Made by a program: the position numbers and the translations under genes. Below, piece by piece: positions 10,384 to 19,858 of a stretch of DNA of 64,000 nucleotides. The notes under the pieces are model-generated. The model saw only the letters and a program-made list of their open reading frames with translations. It did no database searches and was not told where the DNA came from. The DNA comes from Halobacillus amylolyticus (GTDB taxonomy: Bacteria; Bacillota; Bacilli; Bacillales; Halobacillaceae): contig NZ_CP095075.1 of assembly GCF_022921115.1 (NCBI RefSeq), forward strand, positions 1,440,001 through 1,504,000, read 5' to 3'. Every line of letters begins with the position of its first letter. Position 1 is the stretch's first letter.

Positions 10384-11280
10384 ATGTCTGTTTTAATAGC
10401 AGAACAAATAACAAAAACATACGGAAGTAAACGGGGAATCAAGCATACAGCCATTGACCACTTAGATTTGAAGATTAGGAAGGGCGAATTCTTAGGTGTC
10501 ATGGGGCCTTCAGGAAGCGGAAAAACAACCCTTCTTAATCTTCTTTCTTCTATTGATAAACCGACATCTAGAACGATTGAAGTCAACGGTAAGCAAATCT
10601 CCACTCTATCTACGAACCAATTAGCCAAGTTTAGACGTAAGGAAATGGGATTTGTGTTTCAAGATTTCAATCTCTTAAATACGTTAACCATCGGTGAAAA
10701 CATTGTCCTTCCGCTTACACTAGCCGGTATGCCTGTTAAAGAAATCGAGAAAAAGCTTGCTGCTGTAACTAAAAGATTGGGTATTGATACGATTCTAAGA
10801 AACCGCACCTATGAAGTTTCAGGCTGACAAAAGCAGAGGGTTTCGATGGCGCGTGCCATCATCCATGACCCAGCAATCGTTTTTGCAGACGAGCCAACAG
10901 GAAACCTTGATTCCAAATCATCTAAGCAAGCCATGGAGTCATTGGTTTCTATACATGAAAAAGATGAATCAACAATTATGATGGTTAGTCATGACGCCTA
11001 TGCTGCAAGCTTCTGTGAACGGATCCTATTTATAAAGGATGGGAAACTGTCTACAGAGATCCACCGCGGAGATAACAAACAGATTCTGTTTTTATTTATG
11101 ATTCCCTTCGCTGTAGCCGTCGCCCATGCAGGATTCGCCTTTTCTGCCTTGCAGAGCATGCTCGCAGCCTCCGTCCTATGGCCAAGCATCATCATACTAA
11201 GCGTATTTCTCATTATACACACTATCAACTTCCTAATCATCAGACGCATCTACATCAATAAAATAGCAACCGTCATGTAG
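10384..11280 (+). pseudogene. BceA-like ABC ATPase with internal stop, fused to a permease tail
   Basis: The first part is a BceA-type ATPase: Walker A MGPSGSGKTTL, Q-loop FVFQDFN, Walker B IVFADEPTGNLDS, H-loop MMVSHD. In the ABC signature the expected VSGGQKQR reads VSG-stop-QKQR because GGA is TGA at 10825-10827; the frame is otherwise unbroken. After HRGDNKQ (about 11080) the frame runs directly into ~65 residues resembling the last membrane segments of a BceB/FtsX-type permease (LFMIPFAVAVAHAGFAF). A deletion has removed the ATPase tail and most of the permease. Confidence 0.85.
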
Positions 11281-11293
11281 ACAGATTATTCCA

Positions 11294-11340
11294 CCTCAGG
11301 TCATCCATTTTCTGGATGACCTGAGGTACCTTTCTTTTCC
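11294..11340 (+). terminator. terminator after the ABC remnant
   Basis: CCTCAGGTCATCC-attttct-GGATGACCTGAGG, a 13-bp perfect stem, followed by a T/C-rich tail (TACCTTTCTTTT). Confidence 0.75.
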
Positions 11341-11402
11341 TTTCATTCTTTTGTTTTAAGCGTGATACAATGTGGTGGATGGAATGAATTGGAGGGAAGA
11401 TC

Positions 11403-12698
11403 ATGAATTTTGCTAAATCTGAACAGTTTTATGAAGAAGCCAAGCAGCATATCGTAGGTGGAGTCAACTCTCCATCGCGCGCGTATAAAGGTGTGGGCGG
11501 TGGAACCCCCGTCTACATGGAACGTGCTGAAGGCGCCTATTTTTATGATGTTGATGGACAAAAATATATCGATTACCTAGGTGCATACGGTCCGATCATT
11601 ACTGGACATGCCCACCCACACATAACGGATGCAATAACAAAAGCAGCCCAAAAAGGTGTATTGTATGGAACACCGACAGTCCTTGAAAATACCTTCGCCA
11701 AGATGCTCAAGGACGCTATTCCATCATTAGATAAGGTGCGCTTCGTCAACTCAGGAACAGAAGCGGTCATGACGACAATCCGTGTCGCCCGTGCCTATAC
11801 CGGCCGCAACAAAATCATTAAATTCGCCGGCTGTTACCATGGACATTCTGACTTAGTGTTAGTAGCTGCTGGCTCAGGGCCATCTACACTTGGCACTCCA
11901 GATTCTGCAGGTGTCCCCACTTCGATTGCTCAGGATGTCATCACAGTTCCATTCAATGATATTGGACCTTTTAGAGAAGCACTCGAACGTTACGGTGATG
12001 AAATAGCTGGTGTACTGGTCGAACCCATTGTTGGAAATTTCGGCATCGTGGAACCTAAGCCCGGCTTTTTAAAGGAAGTAAACGAACTTACTCACCAAGC
12101 TGGCGCACTAGTTATTTACGATGAAGTCATTACCGCCTTCCGTTTTACATATGGAAGTGCTCAGCAGATCATCGATGTTGAACCAGATATGACAGCAATG
12201 GGCAAAATTATCGGCGGCGGCTTACCCATAGGTGCTTACGGCGGACGGACCGATATTATGGAACAGGTCGCCCCTTTAGGTCCTGCCTATCAAGCAGGTA
12301 CAATGGCAGGAAATCCGGCCTCCATGTCTGCCGGAATCGCTTGTCTTGAAGTTTTGCAACAAGAAGGCGTATATGAGGAAATGGATAGGCTGGGTGCATT
12401 ATTAGAAGATGGGATCCAGCAACATGCCCAAGCTAACAATATTCAAATGACGATCAATCGACTAAAAGGTGCACTTACCGTCTATTTCACCGATCAAAAA
12501 GTCGAGAACTATGAGCAAGCAGAACAAACGAACGGGGAGCAATTTGCAAGGTTCTTCAAGCTAATGCTTGATCAAGGGATTAACTTGGCCCCTTCTAAAT
12601 ATGAAGCATGGTTTCTAACAGCAGCTCATACAGAAGAAGACATTAACGAAACACTCAAGGCCGTCAAACATACATTTGAAACGATGGCACAAGAGTGA
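11403..12698 (+). CDS. gsaB: glutamate-1-semialdehyde 2,1-aminomutase
   Basis: 431-aa class-III aminotransferase that converts glutamate-1-semialdehyde to 5-aminolevulinate in the C5 haem route. Seen: start [30 protein letters not shown], the [12 protein letters not shown]-ring segment, and the PLP lysine in [16 protein letters not shown]. Full length. Ribosome site GGAGGG before ATG. Its place next to ygaE and bcp points to GsaB, the hemL paralogue of B. subtilis, rather than HemL of the hemAXCDBL operon. Confidence 0.95.
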   Translation: MNFAKSEQFYEEAKQHIVGGVNSPSRAYKGVGGGTPVYMERAEGAYFYDVDGQKYIDYLGAYGPIITGHAHPHITDAITKAAQKGVLYGTPTVLENTFAKMLKDAIPSLDKVRFVNSGTEAVMTTIRVARAYTGRNKIIKFAGCYHGHSDLVLVAAGSGPSTLGTPDSAGVPTSIAQDVITVPFNDIGPFREALERYGDEIAGVLVEPIVGNFGIVEPKPGFLKEVNELTHQAGALVIYDEVITAFRFTYGSAQQIIDVEPDMTAMGKIIGGGLPIGAYGGRTDIMEQVAPLGPAYQAGTMAGNPASMSAGIACLEVLQQEGVYEEMDRLGALLEDGIQQHAQANNIQMTINRLKGALTVYFTDQKVENYEQAEQTNGEQFARFFKLMLDQGINLAPSKYEAWFLTAAHTEEDINETLKAVKHTFETMAQE

Positions 12699-12712
12699 GC
12701 AATTTCCTAGTC

Positions 12713-12742
12713 GGCCTTTGAACTTTTCAAAGGTCTTTTTTT
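12713..12742 (+). terminator. terminator after gsaB
   Basis: GGCCTTTG-aactttt-CAAAGGTC followed by TTTTTTT, 15 nt past the gsaB stop. Confidence 0.85.
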
Positions 12743-12916
12743 ATAAAAAAACCACCTATTTATATGTCATGCACACTGAGCTCTAGTGCATAGCCTTACC
12801 GTATGTCCGATTAACACTGATCATGCACGGGTACGATAGTAAAAATATCTCTTTCATATAATGAAAACTATGGTATATAATGATTTAGATTAAGCAAAGG
12901 TTAGGATGATTGTTCA

Positions 12917-13984
12917 ATGAAATTAGGTGCACGAATGATGAAAACAGGATTAGCTGTAGCAGTAGCCCTGTATGTAGCTGAATTACTTGGCTTCGTGTCT
13001 CCACTTCTAGCGGCGATTGCTGCCTTGTTTTCTATTCAGCCATCCATTTATAGATCGTACCAGTCGATTGTAGAGCAGATTCAAGGAAATTTAATTGGGG
13101 CGGCAGTAGCGATTATAGCTGTGTTCACACTGGGGAACGATCCATTTGTTGTGGCCTTCGCGATTATCATCGTTATTGGTTTCACCATGAATTTAAAAAT
13201 GAACGAAAGCACGATTTCATTGGCTGCCGTAGCTGTTGTTGCCCTTATGGATTCCACCGACCTAACCTTTATTTACTTTGCAGGTTCTCGTTTGAGTTCA
13301 TTATTATTAGGGATCTTAGCCGCATTCACTGTCAATCTTGTGTTTGTGCCGCCACATTATGAAACACGACTTTTCACACGAATTGATGCGACTACAACGG
13401 ATATCCTGCAATGGCTGCGGGTAACAACAAGACAACTGTCAGATGAACCAGCATTAAAATATGAAATCACTCGCATCCAGGATAACTTCCGCTGGATCGA
13501 TCACACTTACTTGTTATATTCTGAAGAACGGACCTATTTCAAAGGAAAACGGTTTGCTAAAGGGAGGAAGCTTGTACTGTTCAGACAACTTATCACGACA
13601 ACTAAGAAGTCTTTTGATGTATTAAAAGCCTTTTATCGGCTTGATCATCGAATTGAACAGATTCCAAGTGAATTCCAGGATTCCTTAGTCAACGAATTAG
13701 ACAAACTAATTAATGCTCATGAAAAAATCGTCCTCAGCTTAAAAGGACGAATTAAACAAACACATAAGCGATCCTTGAGAGAAATTGAAGAACCAAACAT
13801 TCCTATATTAGTAGAGCAGTTGATGAAGGTGTATGAAGAAAATCATAACCCAGATAAACTTATCTTCCTCCCTTTAGCCTCACAACTAATGGAGTATCAT
13901 TACCAGCTTGAAAAATTCAAGCGTTTATTAAAAAGTTATGATAAACACCGTCATCACAACTATATTCAAACAACTGAAAAATAA
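12917..13984 (+). CDS. ygaE: YgaE, aromatic acid exporter (ArAE/FUSC) family membrane protein
   Basis: 355-aa protein. The N-terminal half (~1-145) has about five or six hydrophobic segments, starting MKLGARMMKTGLAVAVALYV. The C-terminal half is soluble and charged with coiled-coil-like helices (LVNELDKLINAHEKIVLS). This layout matches the ArAE_1/DUF939 plus DUF939_C architecture and the B. subtilis YgaE length. An export role is inferred from family name only. A -10 TATAAT-like box lies near 12870; the ribosome site before 12917 is weak. Confidence 0.85.
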   Translation: MKLGARMMKTGLAVAVALYVAELLGFVSPLLAAIAALFSIQPSIYRSYQSIVEQIQGNLIGAAVAIIAVFTLGNDPFVVAFAIIIVIGFTMNLKMNESTISLAAVAVVALMDSTDLTFIYFAGSRLSSLLLGILAAFTVNLVFVPPHYETRLFTRIDATTTDILQWLRVTTRQLSDEPALKYEITRIQDNFRWIDHTYLLYSEERTYFKGKRFAKGRKLVLFRQLITTTKKSFDVLKAFYRLDHRIEQIPSEFQDSLVNELDKLINAHEKIVLSLKGRIKQTHKRSLREIEEPNIPILVEQLMKVYEENHNPDKLIFLPLASQLMEYHYQLEKFKRLLKSYDKHRHHNYIQTTEK

Positions 13985-13992
13985 AGAAGGCG

Positions 13993-14151
13993 TTAGTTAT
14001 TTTTATATAAATTTGGCTCAACTAAAGTGGCGGTATTATGGAATAACTCCTGTAAGGTCCCCGTCGCCAAATGAGGAGAAAGGGGGCCTAAAGGAGGCTC
14101 ATCATACTCCCACGGATCGAGTCGTTTCCCCGGACCCTTTTCTCTACTCAT
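13993..14151 (-). CDS. possible small protein, unrecognised
   Basis: An ORF of 52 aa from ATG 14151, starting MSREKGPGKRLDPWEYDEPP and continuing with PLGPLSPHL, lies alone between ygaE and a terminator. The stretch is visibly more GC-rich than its flanks, and the peptide is proline- and charge-rich at its start. There is no clear ribosome site before the ATG, and an upstream TTG (14175) is no better. I do not recognise it; it could be a real small gene, a fragment or a non-coding segment. Confidence 0.3.
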   Translation of the reverse strand: MSREKGPGKRLDPWEYDEPPLGPLSPHLATGTLQELFHNTATLVEPNLYKNN

Positions 14152-14211
14152 AGCAACGGAACAGTTCTTCAACAAATTGGAGCTTTAATTTTTAATTAAA
14201 TAGGACAATTT

Positions 14212-14248
14212 AAAACGCATGGATTTCATCATTATCCATGCGTTTTTG
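14212..14248. terminator. bidirectional terminator
   Basis: AACGCATGGAT-ttcatcatt-ATCCATGCGTTTTT: 11-bp stem with T run on the plus strand and an A-rich 5' flank, so it can also act on the minus strand. It separates ygaE from ygaD. Confidence 0.8.
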
Positions 14249-14341
14249 TATGCTATTTATATTGTGATTTAATCTACTTATTTTAGTTGCGATTTCCAAT
14301 GTTTTTTACATTTCCTACTTACGTCAAATGACCTCCTTTTC

Positions 14342-16114
14342 TTATGTCCCCATATATTCTGTTTTATTATCATCGAGTTGCTGCACTTGGTAAAGATCAT
14401 AATAATGACCTTTTTGGTTCATTAATTCCTTGTGTGAGCCAACTTCAACGATTTCACCATTCTCTATATGCACAATACGATCAGCATGAGTAATCGTTGC
14501 TAGGCGGTGGGCTACAATGAATGTCGTACGGTCAGATGCCAAACGTTCAAGCGCCGTTTGAATTAAACTCTCACTTTCCAAATCCAACGCCGAAGTAGCT
14601 TCATCAAGTACTAACAATGGCGGGTTTTTAAGAAATACCCTTGCGATAGCTACACGCTGCTTCTGGCCGCCCGATAGCTTAACGCCACGCTCTCCTACCA
14701 AAGTATCGTAACCATTCGGCAAGTTCATAATGAAGTCATGTGCATTAGCCGCCTTAGCTGCTTCAATCATTTCTTCTTCTGTAGCTTCAGGATCCCCCAT
14801 CTTGATGTTCATCGCAATGGATTCACTAAAGAGAATGTTATCCTGAAGAACCATTCCCACCTTGTCGCGCAATGAACGTGCCTGCACATCACGAATATCT
14901 TTCCCATCAATTAATATTTGCCCACCCGTTACATCATAAAAACGTGGAATCAAACTAATCAATGTCGACTTACCCCCACCACTCATACCGACAAAAGCGA
15001 TGGTTTCACCTTTTTCGATCTGAAGGTTTACGTTATTTAAAACTACCGGCTCATCATCACCATAGCTAAAAGTGACATCTTTAAACGTGACATCCCCATG
15101 GACATGCTCTAACCGCTTCGCATCCTCTTTATCAACAATATCGTATTTTGCGTCAAAGAATTCAAACACTCTATCCATGGAGGCTATGGATTGTGTTAAT
15201 ACCGTTGCAGAGTTAACCAAACGTCTTAGTGGATTATAGACAAGATCCATATATCCAACAAACGCTACCATTGTACCTACAGTTAGCGCACCCGTAATAA
15301 CTTGGTATCCGGCAAAAGTAATTACGAGCAATGGTGCTAGGTCTGTAATTGTGTTGGTAACTGAATACGTATAAGCATTCCAGTTTGTGTGTTTGATCGC
15401 TTTATCTAAGAAATTTGAGTTTCGAACATCAAATTGTTTATGCTCATGATTCTCAAGGGCAAAGCTTCGGATAACAGGTACACCTTGAACACGCTCATGA
15501 AGATGACCCTGAACCTCTGCAAGTGCTTGAGAACGGTCACGGGTAAGCCTCCGCAAAGTAGCATAAAAGTATTTTACCGCAAATCCATAGAAAGGAAACA
15601 ATGCAATAGATACGAGCGTCAACCAAGGATCAAGAGTAAGCATGATAATAATAGCAATAACTATGGTAAACATATCTAACCAAATATTCATTAATCCTGT
15701 GATGACAAACGTCTTTGTTTGTTCTACATCATGAATGACGCGAGAAATGATTTCACCCGTTTTCGTTTGTGAGTAAAATCGTAAGCTTAGTTTCTGAATA
15801 TGATCAAATAACTTATCTCTTACATCATATAGCACTTTATTTCCGATCCATTGTGCCAAATACTGACGAGCGTATTCAATAGGCGGACGTAGGATGAAAA
15901 ACACAAAAAATGCACCTCCCATCAGGAGAAGCAGTTGATCAATTTTCTCTGATTGAGCTAGTGATTCTGCATTAATAATGTCATCAATTACATATTTGAT
16001 AATTAATGGCATCAATAGTGGAATGGAAAATTTAACGACTCCAATGAGTACGGTTAAAATGATTTTTCCTTTATAGGGTTTAACAAATTTTAAATATCGT
16101 TTAATACTATCCAA
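14342..16114 (-). CDS. ygaD: ABC exporter YgaD (fused membrane and ATPase domains)
   Basis: 590-aa half-transporter of the MsbA/BmrA type. The transmembrane domain (~1-310) has about six helices. The nucleotide-binding domain has Walker [14 protein letters not shown]-loop [10 protein letters not shown], signature [13 protein letters not shown], Walker [13 protein letters not shown] and H-loop IVAHRLAT. Expected to work as a homodimer or heterodimer exporting drugs or lipids; substrate unknown. The start is a TTG at 16114 with AGGTGATG just upstream. Syntenic with B. subtilis ygaD, next to ygaC. Confidence 0.92.
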   Translation of the reverse strand: MDSIKRYLKFVKPYKGKIILTVLIGVVKFSIPLLMPLIIKYVIDDIINAESLAQSEKIDQLLLLMGGAFFVFFILRPPIEYARQYLAQWIGNKVLYDVRDKLFDHIQKLSLRFYSQTKTGEIISRVIHDVEQTKTFVITGLMNIWLDMFTIVIAIIIMLTLDPWLTLVSIALFPFYGFAVKYFYATLRRLTRDRSQALAEVQGHLHERVQGVPVIRSFALENHEHKQFDVRNSNFLDKAIKHTNWNAYTYSVTNTITDLAPLLVITFAGYQVITGALTVGTMVAFVGYMDLVYNPLRRLVNSATVLTQSIASMDRVFEFFDAKYDIVDKEDAKRLEHVHGDVTFKDVTFSYGDDEPVVLNNVNLQIEKGETIAFVGMSGGGKSTLISLIPRFYDVTGGQILIDGKDIRDVQARSLRDKVGMVLQDNILFSESIAMNIKMGDPEATEEEMIEAAKAANAHDFIMNLPNGYDTLVGERGVKLSGGQKQRVAIARVFLKNPPLLVLDEATSALDLESESLIQTALERLASDRTTFIVAHRLATITHADRIVHIENGEIVEVGSHKELMNQKGHYYDLYQVQQLDDNKTEYMGT

Positions 16115-16174
16115 AGCACATCACCTAATTTCCTTCACCATAATTAAGCGCACCATAATAGTGCGCAAAAATAA

Positions 16175-16702
16175 TTAACGATAAGTTAAGTACCGTTCAT
16201 ACCACTGATCAATAAATTCAGGTGAAAACGGACCTTTCCGCTGTCTTACCCACCGAACCAGTGTATCGACGTTATTGTATAAGATCCTGTCCAAAACATG
16301 AGGATAATTCATTTGATGTTTGTGTAATTCATATTCATCCTCATCAAGCAGTTTAAAGGTCATATCAGGAAATACTTTTACATCAAGGTCATAATCAATA
16401 TATTTGATCATCTCACCCTCATAAATGAATGGCGAACTAATATTGCAATAGTAGTATACCCCATCATTTCTGAGCATACCGATTACATTAAACCAATGCC
16501 TTGAATGGAAATAACAAATAGCCGGCTCACGTGTAATCCATATCCGCCCATCACTTTCCTTTACCTTCGTTCGATCATTTGCTCCAATGATTACATTTCT
16601 TGTCCCTTTAAGTATGGTCGTACTCTCCCAAACACGATGTAACTGACCATTATGTTTATAACTTTGAATTTCAATTCGCTTACCTGAGGCCGGGCCGGGC
16701 AT
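16175..16702 (-). CDS. ygaC: YgaC, DUF402 family nucleoside tri/diphosphatase
   Basis: About 175 aa, DUF402/Ntdp family. Characterised S. aureus members hydrolyse nucleoside di- and triphosphates with metal. Typical motifs: [43 protein letters not shown] and [13 protein letters not shown], the acidic cluster probably holding metal ligands. The start at 16702 (MPGPASGK) is placed 6 nt after GGGGAG; an ATG two codons earlier is too close to it. Length and sequence fit B. subtilis YgaC. Confidence 0.88.
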   Translation of the reverse strand: MPGPASGKRIEIQSYKHNGQLHRVWESTTILKGTRNVIIGANDRTKVKESDGRIWITREPAICYFHSRHWFNVIGMLRNDGVYYYCNISSPFIYEGEMIKYIDYDLDVKVFPDMTFKLLDEDEYELHKHQMNYPHVLDRILYNNVDTLVRWVRQRKGPFSPEFIDQWYERYLTYR

Positions 16703-16810
16703 ATTCATCTCCCCTTCCCTATTAATGTCCCGTGTCACACCTTCCATCTATTATAACGACAATTGATAATGAATGAAAACAATTGGGTTTACGCAAAATT
16801 TAATTCAATA

Positions 16811-16840
16811 AAAAGAAGCCGCCCACATTTGGACGGCTCC
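16811..16840 (-). terminator. terminator after sspE
   Basis: On the minus strand GCCGTCC-aaatgt-GGGCGGC followed by TTCTTTTT, about 60 nt past the sspE stop. Confidence 0.75.
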
Positions 16841-16895
16841 TCGGGAGTTTGATACAGGCTAACTAGCGGCCTGAGTAAGCTTAATCCATCTCAGA

Positions 16896-17078
16896 TTACT
16901 TTTTATTAGCCTGAGATTGTTGATTTTGCTTGCGTACTTTTTGTGCATCAGTTTGCTCTGCTCCAAATTCAGTACCAAATTGACCCTGACCTTGGGCAGC
17001 TTGTTGGTTTTGCTTTTTAACTTGTTGTGCATTAGTACCAGCTGCTTGCTTACCTGCTTGTTTAGGTTGTTTAGCCAT
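16896..17078 (-). CDS. sspE: gamma-type small acid-soluble spore protein
   Basis: 60-aa Gln/Asn/Lys-rich protein: MAKQPKQAGKQ start, a repeated QxVxKQNQQ motif (QQVKKQNQQ, QKVRKQNQQ) and one GPR-protease-like site GTEFGAEQTD. Gamma-SASP are amino-acid stores degraded on germination. B. subtilis SspE has two tandem repeats, while this one has a single EFGAE site. The ATG at 17078 lies 8 nt after GGAGG. Its presence is direct evidence for endospore formation. It probably depends on sigma-G, but the promoter is not clear by eye. Confidence 0.92.
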   Translation of the reverse strand: MAKQPKQAGKQAAGTNAQQVKKQNQQAAQGQGQFGTEFGAEQTDAQKVRKQNQQSQANKK

Positions 17079-17192
17079 CATAATCACCTCCGCAAAAATT
17101 ATTGTGCGCAGGTTTTATAATTTAATTCGTGCTTTTCCATATTTTTTTCGTTTTTTTTTCGGAAAATAAATTACCGTAAATGGAACATAAAT

Positions 17193-17225
17193 AAAAAGAA
17201 CGCCTCGCGAAAGGCGTTCTTTTAA
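17193..17225 (-). terminator. terminator after the LysM-P60 gene
   Basis: AGAACGCCT-ttcgcg-AGGCGTTCT followed by TTTTTATTT on the minus strand, ~20 nt past the stop. Confidence 0.85.
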
Positions 17226-17242
17226 AGAGAAAAGATTTATGA

Positions 17243-18274
17243 TTAGAAGCGTTTTGCACCAATGTAACGTGGGCTCCAGTATGGGTTAGAAAGTGAGCTG
17301 ATTTCTACACCACGGGAAGATCCAGCGTGGATGAATTGGTTTCCACCAACATAAATTCCTGCATGAGAAGCACCAGGCTTATATGTTTCAAAGAAAACAA
17401 TGTCACCAACTTGTAGATTGGAAACACTCTCTAAGCGACTATCCGCATAAATGGAAGCCACTGTCCGAGGAGTGTTGATTCCCACTTTTCCAAATACGTA
17501 TTGTAAGAAACCACTACAATCAAAACCTGCTGGTGATTCTCCACCCCATTGATATGGCGTGCCTAGATGTTTTTTAGCCTCTTCTATTAATCCGGAGTTT
17601 GAAACCTGAGTAGTCTGGGTATTAGAAGAAGTATCAACTTTATCCGTAAGTGCTGAACCCTTTAAGCTAAGTTTTTGACCAACGTAAATGATGTGGCCTG
17701 AGATGTTGTTCCAGCTTTTCAGTGAAGAAACACCTACACCAAAATGTGAGCCGATTTCAGATAATGTATCTCCAGGTTGCACTGTGTATGTTTTAACGTT
17801 CGCACTGGCAGTGGATACCCTGGAAGAACTTTGATTATTATTGGAAGAACTAGTTGAATTGCTTGTACCATTAATCGTCAGTTGATCACCTGTGATGATT
17901 AAGGAAGAACTCAAGTTGTTCCAATCCATCAAATTTCTAACAGATACGTTATATTCGCTAGCAATCTTTGATAGAGTATCTCCACTCTTAATTGTATATG
18001 TACTAGTATTTGAACCCGAATTGCTTGAAGTTGATTCGTTGGAAGAAGAACCATCTTTAGTTACAACTAGTGACTGACCTACATATATGATATGACTGTT
18101 AATGCTATTCCATGATTTAAGTTCTGAGACAGAAGAACCATATTTATTACTAAGATCCCAAAGTGTATCGCCAGATTCTACTTTATGTAATTCATCAGCA
18201 AAAACTGTAGTCCCCCAAAGTGATGCTCCGACTAAAGTTCCACCAACAGCAGTTGCTAAACGTTTTTTATTCAT
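17243..18274 (-). CDS. LytE-like cell-wall DL-endopeptidase (3 LysM + NlpC/P60)
   Basis: 343-aa secreted protein. Signal peptide MNKKRLATAVGGTLVGASLW with cleavage near VFA-DE. Three LysM modules (about 30-73, 93-136, 161-204), each starting with V/I-x-SGDTL- or PGDTL-type motifs and joined by Ser/Asn/Thr-rich linkers. The C-terminal NlpC/P60 domain has Cys in FDCSGF, His in SHAGIYVG and a final His in FIHAGSS. This is the B. subtilis LytE layout: cleavage of D-Glu-mDAP bonds during wall elongation. WalR-type sites upstream support the assignment. Confidence 0.92.
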   Translation of the reverse strand: MNKKRLATAVGGTLVGASLWGTTVFADELHKVESGDTLWDLSNKYGSSVSELKSWNSINSHIIYVGQSLVVTKDGSSSNESTSSNSGSNTSTYTIKSGDTLSKIASEYNVSVRNLMDWNNLSSSLIITGDQLTINGTSNSTSSSNNNQSSSRVSTASANVKTYTVQPGDTLSEIGSHFGVGVSSLKSWNNISGHIIYVGQKLSLKGSALTDKVDTSSNTQTTQVSNSGLIEEAKKHLGTPYQWGGESPAGFDCSGFLQYVFGKVGINTPRTVASIYADSRLESVSNLQVGDIVFFETYKPGASHAGIYVGGNQFIHAGSSRGVEISSLSNPYWSPRYIGAKRF

Positions 18275-18305
18275 CGTAAAACCCTCTCTGTAATTTACTC
18301 TGTAA

Positions 18306-18360
18306 TCTATTATTCATAAATAAGTTTTGGTTGTAAATAGCCCTAAACATGAATAATAGA
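18306..18360. repeat. 12-bp perfect inverted repeat in the LytE-like leader
   Basis: TCTATTATTCAT (18306-18317) and ATGAATAATAGA (18349-18360) are exact reverse complements 31 nt apart. They lie in the expected 5' untranslated leader of the LysM-P60 gene and could form a hairpin that closes before the ribosome site. Confidence 0.7.
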
Positions 18361-18370
18361 CTAGTAATCT

Positions 18371-18435
18371 ATCATACCCCTTGATATGACAAGCTTCATC
18401 ATGTTTCGTTACATTTAAATTACAGTTATGTTACA
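18371..18435 (-). promoter_or_regulatory. promoter with three phased WalR half-sites
   Basis: On the minus strand TGTAAC-ATAAC-TGTAAT-TTAAA-TGTAAC (18435 down to 18408), then a possible -35 and a -10 TATGAT at 18371-18376. WalR (YycF) binds TGTWAH-N5-TGTWAH; here three hexamers follow at exact 11-bp spacing just upstream of the -35. The rest of the ~340-bp gap towards mutY is AT-rich with nothing else I can name. Confidence 0.7.
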
Positions 18436-18642
18436 TAAGCGCTTATATAGTCACTTTTTACCCTTCATCACCTATTAATCAGCATGAAATAGGCTGAAAA
18501 AGGTATAATATTAGGAAAGGCAAACGTAATATAATTATCTAAGTCGAAGAACGTCGAATAAGTTGGTTTTGGAAACCATAAAAAGTGATCGGATTGACAC
18601 CTCAATGTGCAAAGTTTTATCACAAAAAATCAAACAAAAATA

Positions 18643-18682
18643 AAGTTTCACAGTGGTTTGAATCACCGTGAAACTTTATAAG
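18643..18682 (-). terminator. terminator after mutY
   Basis: ATAAAGTTTCACGGTG-attcaaa-CCACTGTGAAACTTTAT on the minus strand with a following T-rich stretch, ~35 nt past the mutY stop. Confidence 0.8.
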
Positions 18683-18713
18683 ACGGGGCAAATGTCCATT
18701 CAAAGAAGTATAA

Positions 18714-19799
18714 TTATAATAAATGCCTGTGGATTTTCTGATGGGATACTGGGTATGGAAATGTATCGATTTTATCTTTTGATACAAACCTCGCATTTTG
18801 TCGATCAAGTTCTCCTTCGACAATAGTTGCCCGAACCACTTCCATCTCCCATATTAGGTGAGAAAAGACATGCTTCACATGGTCTATAGAGGATCCTAGT
18901 TCTATTTTCAGCCCATATTCACCAAAAAACCAATGCTTCATATCTTTTTTGTCTACGTCTGCCAAAGGAACCATTGGATATTGCCACATAGAGGCCAAAA
19001 GACCTTCATTCGATCTCTTTTCGATGAGTATATCCCCGTCCTGATTTTCAATAACCAGGGCTAGATAAGGAACTTTTTTTTGTTTTTTCTTCGATGACTT
19101 AATGGGAAGCTCTTCCTCAATTCCTTTAGCAAAAGCATGGCAATGATCTTGTACTGGACACAGTAAGCAAGAGGGAGATTTAGGTGTGCAGATCAACGCA
19201 CCTAGTTCCATTAATCCTTGGTTGAATGCAGATGGGTTCTCAGCCGAAATAATTTCATTTATAAGAGCTTCAAATAATTTACGCGTGCCAGCCTTAGCGA
19301 TATCATCTTCAATGTGCAGAATTCGGGATAAAACACGCATGACGTTGCCATCAACTGCAGGTTCTGGTTGATCATAGGCAATACTTAGGATGGCTCCTAG
19401 TGTATAAGGACCTACGCCTTTTAATTTTTTTAGTTCTTGCTTCTCATCTGGCACGATCCCTTCATAACTTTGAACAACTTCACGAACAGCGTTTTGCAGA
19501 TTGCGCGCTCGGGAATAGTAACCTAACCCTTCCCATGACTTTAATACAGTCTGTTCATCTGCCACAGCCAAATCATAAGGAGTGGGAAAAAGGGTCATAA
19601 AATGATTAAAATATGGAATTACTGTATCAACACGTGTCTGTTGGAGCATAATTTCTGATACCCAGACACGATAGGGGTCTTGATTTTCTCTCCACGGAAG
19701 TGTTCGTTGCTCTCTTTTAAACCAATTAATTAACTGATCCTTGAATTGTTCCTGATTGAAATGTTCTACTATTTGAGGGACTCTTTCTTCTACTTTCAT
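18714..19799 (-). CDS. mutY: A/G-specific adenine glycosylase MutY
   Basis: 361-aa base-excision repair enzyme that removes adenine mispaired with 8-oxoguanine. HhH-GPD domain with ELKKLKGVGPYTLGAI and the catalytic Asp in PAVDGNVMRV. The 4Fe-4S loop CTPKSPSCLLCPVQDHC is CX6CX2CX5C. The C-terminal ~120 residues form the Nudix-like MutT-related domain that recognises oxoG. Full length; AAGGATGA precedes the ATG. Same neighbours as in B. subtilis (yfhP/sspK on one side), though fabL is not found here. Confidence 0.95.
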   Translation of the reverse strand: MKVEERVPQIVEHFNQEQFKDQLINWFKREQRTLPWRENQDPYRVWVSEIMLQQTRVDTVIPYFNHFMTLFPTPYDLAVADEQTVLKSWEGLGYYSRARNLQNAVREVVQSYEGIVPDEKQELKKLKGVGPYTLGAILSIAYDQPEPAVDGNVMRVLSRILHIEDDIAKAGTRKLFEALINEIISAENPSAFNQGLMELGALICTPKSPSCLLCPVQDHCHAFAKGIEEELPIKSSKKKQKKVPYLALVIENQDGDILIEKRSNEGLLASMWQYPMVPLADVDKKDMKHWFFGEYGLKIELGSSIDHVKHVFSHLIWEMEVVRATIVEGELDRQNARFVSKDKIDTFPYPVSHQKIHRHLL

Positions 19800-19858
19800 T
19801 CTAGATCATCCTTCGTGATACACTATAGATTGTCGCCCTTGCCAAAGGAGGTAGCTTT

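Noticed and set aside
8754..10827. Reading the two internal TGA codons as recoded (Trp or selenocysteine)
   Set aside because: The replaced residues differ (Trp and Gly), other genes use TGA as a normal stop (perR, mccA, trpC), no SECIS-like hairpin is seen, and the same module has a large deletion. Decay is simpler.
18620..18823. 67-aa minus-strand ORF overlapping the mutY end
   Set aside because: It sits in another frame of mutY and runs through the mutY terminator hairpin.
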